From: Valencia hispanica
Lineage: Eukaryota; Chordata; Actinopteri; Cyprinodontiformes; Valenciidae
NCBI GenBank assembly: GCA_963556495.2
Contig: OY747700.1
Location: forward strand, 4,387,001 to 4,451,000
Direction of reading: 5' to 3'
DNA: 64,000 bases
The notes under the pieces were generated by a model. The model saw only the letters and a program-made list of their open reading frames with translations. It was not told the DNA's origin and made no database searches. This document shows positions 58,598-64,000 of this stretch, piece after piece (position 1 is the first letter of the stretch; each line of letters starts with the position of its first letter). Both the position numbers and the translations under genes were made by a program.

Positions 58598-58781
58598 CTG
58601 ATCGGCGGTCTTTGAGTCCTTTGGAGTGAGTTTCTCCCAGAAACTCGTGTTTTCCTCCGCCAGCGAAGGAAGACTGTTGATGGCGTCCCGCCGTAGCTCG
58701 CCCCGGCCGAAGGCAGGTTGGAGATAGAGAAAATGGCTGAACGGCAGGTCCTTATATGTGTTCGGTTCCACTCCATCCTTC
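58598..58781 (-). CDS. Orphan minus-strand exon, 61 codons
   Basis: It is bounded by a good acceptor (ccgcag) and donor (CAG then gtgaat) on the minus strand and is open throughout: KDGVEPNTYKDLPFSHFLYL, then a FGRGELRRDAINSLPSLAEE-like stretch, ending DSKTADQ. Composition is that of an ordinary soluble protein, and base composition rises to GC-rich just across it. I do not recognise the protein, and no partner exon was found nearby. It lies antisense inside the intron of the 56571 gene. It could be part of a long antisense gene or a stray copied exon. Confidence 0.45.
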
Positions 58782-58924
58782 CTGCGGGGTTGAAGTGTGG
58801 ATTAGTGCCACCCGATGGCTGTGTGTGACCCAACAGTAACAACATTGCATTCTGTAACTACACTGCAATACCCAATCAAAATGTAAAAGCTCACACTCAC
58901 CTGTAATTCACCTGTTATTCACAG

Positions 58925-59601
58925 AAGCCTCCGCTGGACGCCACTCCTGCCTCTTCAAGTTCCCCTCCAGCAGCTGCCACCTCCCACTCGTCATGGTCCG
59001 ATGACGCTCTGGAGGACGATGCCTTGCTGAATGCCCTCGTCACCTTTGAGAGCCACGGAGAGCCATTGTCCATCTCCACCAGCAAGTCTCCAGTGACCGC
59101 CGGGGGTCCCGAACAGCTGCCGCTACTCTCCACCAGCGTGCCAGCAACTCCAGAGAGTCCCTGGTGACGACGCCGCAGCCTCCTCCACAGCTTCTGCCTC
59201 TCCCGGTAAGAATCCCCGCCACCTCCACCATCACTAGGCCAGTGCTGCCCCTGGTCTCCTCTGCATGCCCCTCCTCCACACAGCCCATGCTGCCTGCTGG
59301 TCAGGCATCCATCCTGCTGGTCACTCCGCCTGTGCCCATCAGTCCCGCTGTTCAGCCGTCCTCTGGACAGAGCCCTGTGGTAGGATCGTCATGGTCTCGA
59401 TCCACCCAGTATAAGAGGAAGCTGGCAGACCACCCCACAGAGCTGGGCGTGAAGCTGACGAGGGTCCAGCATCTCCCTACCTGCAAGGTATGCGGGCAAA
59501 CGGTCCAGGGACACAGAAAATACCAAAACAAAGACATTCTGCCCTGCGATCAACCGTTCACCCTCCAAGGGACTGGGGAACAGAGTTTTTCAAAACTATG
59601 A
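58925..59601 (+). CDS. Unidentified teleost gene family, 3' coding exon with a frame break
   Basis: Acceptor ttattcacag at 58915-58924 continues the frame from 57395 as KPPLDATPASSSSPP, a Ser/Pro-rich acidic linker. That frame ends at TGA 59165-59167. The next frame is open from there (LVTTPQPPPQLLPLP...) to TAA/TGA near 59601. It ends with a short zinc-knuckle-like motif, TCKVCGQTVQGHRKY...C, as expected for this family's next segment. A one- or two-base indel before 59165 is therefore likely, or else an unusual splice. If real, the protein stops early. Confidence 0.55.
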
Positions 59602-60106
59602 ACATTTTGTCTCTGTTGTGGACGGATTGGAGGAGTGAATGGCCGGCCTGTTGTAAATAGTGTATATAGTTCTTGTGTTGCCCTTTAACACAGCGCCTTT
59701 TGTTCTCTGCACTGTTCCTCTTATTTCATGCACTTTCTGATTGCCCAATGTAAATAGTGTATATAGTTCTTGTGTTTTACTGTTCTCATTCTCTGTGTTC
59801 TGGTCTTACAATTGGCCTTTAACATGACATGTTCTCTGCACCGTTGCCCTAGTTCATGCACTTTAACAGGGTTTGTTCTCTGTGTTCTGGTCTTACAACT
59901 GCCCTTTAACTTTGCACCTCTGCTCTGTAAACTGTGCCATTATGTATTGCTCCAACATGCCATGCACTTCATGGTGGGGTGTCCTCTGTGAGCGCCCTTT
60001 AACGCAGCACCTTTTGTTCTCTGCTCTACACACTGTTGTCCTACTATATGGATCTTGTCATCAGCTGTTTGTTCTGGTGTCAACATTGCTCTTGGATGCT
60101 GAATAA
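59602..60106 (+). repeat. 3' region with degenerate direct repeats
   Basis: Words such as gtaaatagtgtatatagttcttgtg (twice) and tgttctctgtgttctggtcttacaa (twice), together with ccctttaac, recur with spacing of about 100 bp. This gives a decayed minisatellite look. It ends at the AATAAA in the start of module copy 2, a plausible poly(A) site. Confidence 0.6.
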
Positions 60107-60183
60107 CCCATAATAAGCTGATCTAAATAAAAAGATGACATCATCCATCTACTTGAATTACAGTTTTTCCTTCAACATGAGAT

Positions 60184-60259
60184 CAGGGGAGAGCGCGAAC
60201 GCAGTCCCCCACTACCAGAAATTATGCAGTCGAGATTCCCACATTTGGGGAACTCGCAG
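60184..60259 (-). pseudogene. U1 snRNA 3'-half remnant, copy 2
   Basis: Identical by eye to 55165-55240, including the altered Sm site. Confidence 0.85.
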
Positions 60260-60290
60260 ACGTTCTCTGTAGCGAAGTGCTAAAGTCTAC

Positions 60291-60385
60291 GCTGAACGTA
60301 GACAGTTCGGCTCTCTGATTGGACCAGAGTCTACGTTCACTGTAGACTCTGGTCCAATCAGAGAGCCGAACTGTCTACGTTCAGC
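60291..60385. repeat. Perfect 44-bp palindrome with 7-nt loop, copy 2
   Basis: Arms 60291-60334 and 60342-60385, identical to copy 1. Confidence 0.95.
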
Positions 60386-61320
60386 CGGTGAACGTAGACT
60401 ACCAATCAAACGTAGAGTATGCAAATGAGCAAACAGCGCCTCAAAAAAAAAAAAAACATTGCAAAACTACGAGACATTTTCAAGACGGCAGTTCTGACTG
60501 ATTTTTGCCCGATAAATAATATAGATTTGGAGTTTTTAGCACTTTAGTTTTGTCTGATTTTTCCTCTTTTATTCTTTGAGCCTCATTTGGTCCCTGATCG
60601 CCTACAGAGGAGGACGTATCGAGCCAAGTAGGCTTCCAGAGAATACGTACGGGAGACACTTTGAGGTAAGAAAACTATATACTATTCTATTTAGACACTT
60701 ATAGACACATAGAAAATAGCTCATGTCTTAAGTTTAGAGCTACCGATTATTCTGTCTGGGAGAAAAGCGTAGTTATCTGTACAAACACCTATTCTAACGG
60801 TAGTTAGCTGTTGCTAGGTAACGCCGGCTGGCCTCTCAGATCACCTCCGCATAGCCAAGGTGGACACGTTTAAAATATCAACTACAGCATTTATTTAATA
60901 TAAACGGGTTTCATTGATTAGATCCAGTCTTTACTATATCTAGTTCGTAATGTTAGTCGCCAAGTAGTGACGTAGAACGTGAAGTAGGCAGCTTGCTTTG
61001 GAGACAAACAATGGAGATTATAATTAAACTTGACGCTACGATGGTAGATTTCTGCCCTGCATTGACCCACTAAGATCATATTCTAACGATATAGCTGTTT
61101 GATTTATCAACAAGATCACCGTTTTGTTTATAACACAAGATCTTTAGCATAATGTTAAAGCTTGGTGACAGTAGCTGCTGTAAATATCTCCGCGTTGCAT
61201 CATGGGTGTTTTATTGAATCAACGCTATAAAGTTTATTTTAGCTAAAGATTTATACACCATGACTATTTGTATCGCTTTCCTGTCTACTTTGCGAATGTC
61301 ACAACAACAGATACGCTTTT

Positions 61321-62060
61321 TGTCATTTTTCTTTATTCAACATTAATTTGAACACACAGTACAATCATACATCTCATTGATTAATAGCAAGGTGAGGTAC
61401 GAGAAATAATACTTAAAAAAAAGAGTAAGAAAGTAACTAAAAATAAAGAGAAATGATAATAATAGTACAAACATTTAAAAAATCCTATAAAAGAGGAGAA
61501 AAGGATAATTACTGGGACTAAAATAAATCATACCTGTCCAACAATTCCTTCAATTTGTTTGCAGAAGGGTAGTTTTTCATTATTGTAAAACATTTCTTAA
61601 TTATAGAGATTTCATTGAATAAGGCATCCAGCAATTTTTTTAATACTTATGTTATTTAATTCTTATCCTTCGTAATTATCTATGTCTATGGATTTTGATT
61701 TCAGATACTCAGACAATGATTGCCAAATAGGGTTAACAACTGGGCATCTAAAAAACACATGCTCAGTTGTTTCCCCCTCAGTATTACAAAGAATGCAGTT
61801 TTCAACTTCCATCTTGAATCTTTTTTTAATAAACTCATTTGAGGGGTAAATTTCATCGATGCATTTAAAGTGTACTTCTGTGTATTTTGGAGGAAGTGGG
61901 AACTTAAAAAATTTAGTTCTAATTGAAAGTGTGTTTTTTCCTTGGTCCTTTAATGCTAGAGTAGATTTGGTTTTCCTGGGATACAAATTATTTATTTGAT
62001 TTCTCATGAAACTATGATTACATTTTAGATTCAAAATATTAACTCCTTCTACAGTGAGGA
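61321..62060 (-). mobile_element. L1/Tx1-like LINE 3' fragment inserted after module copy 2
   Basis: The minus strand encodes the same C-terminal LINE segment as at 53450-54037 but from a diverged element: IDEIYPSNEFIKKRFKM, then CILCNTEGETTEHVFFRCP. Its 3' end has an AATAAAG motif and abuts gatacgctttt of the module. The insertion separates the promoter module from any coding exons. Confidence 0.75.
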
Positions 62061-62111
62061 TTTTAAGTGTCGGGTTTGAATGATTCTCCAGGTTGTTTTG
62101 GTATATCGTAA

Positions 62112-64000
62112 CCTTGGGTGGACAACGGGATGGTGGTGAGGCTGGACATCTTCCACTGGCTCCATCGTTTCGACGCGGCTCTGAGGACCGAGGCCCAGTC
62201 CAAATACGCAGCCTTCAAATCTGCGCTGGTCGGGGCGGTGCTGGCCTATAACCGGGAGGACCTCAAGCTCCTCATCACAGCTGTCAGGGCCAGAGACCCG
62301 GCCACGATGAAGGTGGTGACAGACGAGGATGTGGTCCGGCGTTACATCTCCCGGGACCAGGTCCAGCATCATGTCCGCCGTGTCACCCTCGGTGCCCAGG
62401 AGACATTCCGCCTTGTCCACCTGCTCATGGAAGAGCTCAAGGGTCGAGCAGGGCTCGACGAGAGCGGTGTCAGCCTGTCCCCTGGTAAGAAAAAACACCT
62501 CTCACACACGTGCAAAATGACAACAGCTCAACATGCATGTTTGTGTGCTTTTGTGTGTTCATAGCTGCCATTGATGAGATGTGGGCCAGCCAGCAGCGAC
62601 ACCTGGAGTGCGTCCAGGACCCACCAGGCATGGTCATGTACCGTGTTGCCCGCACCACCACCATCATCGGTGCTGACCTGCCGTACTACAAGTGCCTGCG
62701 TGGGAGCAACGGTCTGGAGGGGTTCCACAAATCGCTGCCCCACATGATTCCAGGTAATCTAAGGGGGAATTTAAAAAAAAAAGCTGTTAAACAACACATT
62801 TTTATCTCATAGTCTCATTCTGATAATACCTGTTGTTGTGATGTTCAGGTCCGCACTGTGCGGCACGGCCTTACCAGGTCTACCTCATCAGTGGGATGGC
62901 CTGGTGGAACACAGACCGCAGCTCGGATGCCGTGTTTGGGGGCGGAGACCGGCACCACCGAGTTTACTCTGCACCACTCATCGACCGCCTCAACTCACGC
63001 TGCCAGCGGCTGTTTGGTGAGACGGTGGAGAGGAACTTCAGGGCACCGGCCGACGTTCACACAGACGAGCTGCTCGGGCTTGAATACCTTTTCAGTCAGA
63101 GCACGGGGGAATCCTTCTCTGTGGAGGGCATCGTCCACGACGGTCCTGGGCCGGAGGAGGAGGTCATTCAGCCTGGGCAGGCCGACCCAGACGCCGATGC
63201 CGACGAGGCATACCAGAGTGACGAGGAAAATCCTGCTGTCCCTGAGCCCCGCATCATGCTGACCAGCAGTGAGACTGCATCGGTCAACCCTCCTGCCTTT
63301 GTGAGTAGAATACCTACTGATAGAAGAGAATACAGTGATAAATGTGACTGCTGAAAAACAAGACATTGTATGCATTGGAACTTACCTGCTAACCTCTCTT
63401 TGCCAAAGTATTCAATACAATAATAATAACAATAATAATAATAATAATAATGAAAATAACACCTCTCTCTGTGTGCGTGTTTTACAGGAGGATGTCTGCA
63501 GCGACAATCCTCTGGCCGGGTTCCAGAAGCTGGAGGCATTCTGTGCTGCGCTGGTGGAGGTCGGCTTGACGGACCAGAAGCTGCTCCTCAACACCGCGCA
63601 AAGGAACAGGATCCTCAACGCCTGGAATGCGGTGGAGGAGCACGACAAGCAGCCACAAAAGTACCACCAGCTGTACCGCACACACTGGGGCAACACCTTG
63701 TACTGCCGTATATGAGGGATGACCTTGCTGATGCCGCCCTGATCCAGAGGGTGAAGATGGGCAAATGGTATGCGCCAGCACAGCAGGACATCAGCTCGCA
63801 GCACAACCGCCTCATGTACGTGCTGGTCAAGCTGCTGCTGCTGCATTCCCCCAAGGCCTCTCGCTCCAGCCCCGAGAAGGCCAGCATCCTGAAGGCCTAC
63901 GGGAGGATCCAGCACCGGGTTTTGGTGGAGGAACCGATCTTGTGCAAGGCAGGCATCCCTCTCCCAAAAATAAACACCAAAACGGTGAAGGACTTCATCC
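62112..64000 (+). CDS. Related family member, C-terminal exons, frameshifted and cut by the window end
   Basis: Four exons joined in phase: about 62112-62484, 62565-62753, 62849-63300, and 63488 to beyond 64000. Landmarks are WVDNGMVVRLDIFHWLHRFD, RRVTLGAQETFRLV, GSNGLEGFHKSLPHMIPG, then PYQVYLISGMAWWNTDRSSD, an acidic stretch, and HDKQPQKYHQLYRTHWGNTLY. In exon 4 the frame hits TGA at 63713-63715. The adjoining frame then carries on with RDDLADAALIQRVKMGKWYA to the window edge, so a small indel at about 63705-63712 breaks the gene. There is an in-frame TAA at 62109 just left of the first exon, so its 5' part is lost. Probably a pseudogene of the same teleost family. Confidence 0.6.
63418..63451. 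repeat. (AAT)n microsatellite in an intron
   Basis: A run of aat/aac triplets within the 187-bp intron between 63300 and 63488. Confidence 0.85.

Larger units (their letters stand above)
60107..61320. repeat. Module copy 2: 1.2-kb duplicated promoter-containing segment
   Basis: Partner of 55081-56300, with the same order: U1 remnant, palindrome, CCAAT, octamer (60419-60426), A-run, leader exon with donor gtaaga at about 60666. It ends at gatacgctttt, where a LINE begins, so no coding exon 1 follows it. Confidence 0.9.

Noticed and set aside
55081..61320. The two 1.2-kb modules as long terminal repeats of a retroelement
   Set aside because: There is no TG/CA ends, primer-binding site, polypurine tract or pol gene between them. 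Splice signals and a poly(A) signal fit a tandem gene better.

Overview
The window is from a ray-finned (teleost) fish genome. The reasons are interrupted vertebrate-type genes with GT-AG introns, SRCR and Ig immune-type exons, an intact vertebrate U2 snRNA gene, and a fish-style set of mobile-element relics (Rex3/RTE-like, L2-like and L1/Tx1-like LINEs, a Tc1 fragment, a tRNA-derived SINE). Most genes are split into short exons, so the longest uninterrupted frames are often misleading. Gene models below were built from splice signals, intron phase and protein motifs.

Positions 1-52682 are a head-to-tail tandem array with a period of about 19.5 kb. The last copy leaves the repeat at 52682/52683, which fixes the unit as 13778-33350 (19573 bp) and 33351-52682 (19332 bp). 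The window opens inside an earlier copy (1-13777). I call these copy 0 (partial), copy I and copy II. By eye the copies are about 99.8-99.9% identical. Copies I and II are closest, apart from a 240-bp deletion in copy II.

Each full unit holds, left to right: SRCR exon pair C; a 204-bp foldback element; an exon for a P2X7-type C-terminal (ballast) domain protein with no channel part; a telomere-like tract; a reversed Rex3/RTE-like LINE remnant; three small minus-strand exons for an acidic protein; SRCR pair A; a GC-rich unidentified repeat; SRCR pair B; an L2-like LINE 3' end abutting an Ig-domain exon; a transmembrane exon and short tail with a poly(A) signal; a second L2-like end; a SINE; a Tc1 fragment; and a U2 snRNA gene with promoter-like motifs. 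The SRCR exons read together as one type I membrane receptor, (SRCR + degenerate SRCR) x3 - Ig - TM - short tail. I found no signal-peptide exon in the unit.

Positions 52683-64000 are single-copy flank of different character. It contains an L1/Tx1-like LINE relic, a possible foldback DNA element, and two copies of a 1.2-kb module (55081-56300 and 60107-61320). The module has an antisense 3' half of U1 snRNA, a perfect 44-bp palindrome, CCAAT boxes, an octamer and a 5' leader exon. The first copy drives a five-exon gene of a teleost family I cannot name firmly. The second is followed by a LINE insertion and then the C-terminal exons of a related gene with a frameshift, running off the window end.
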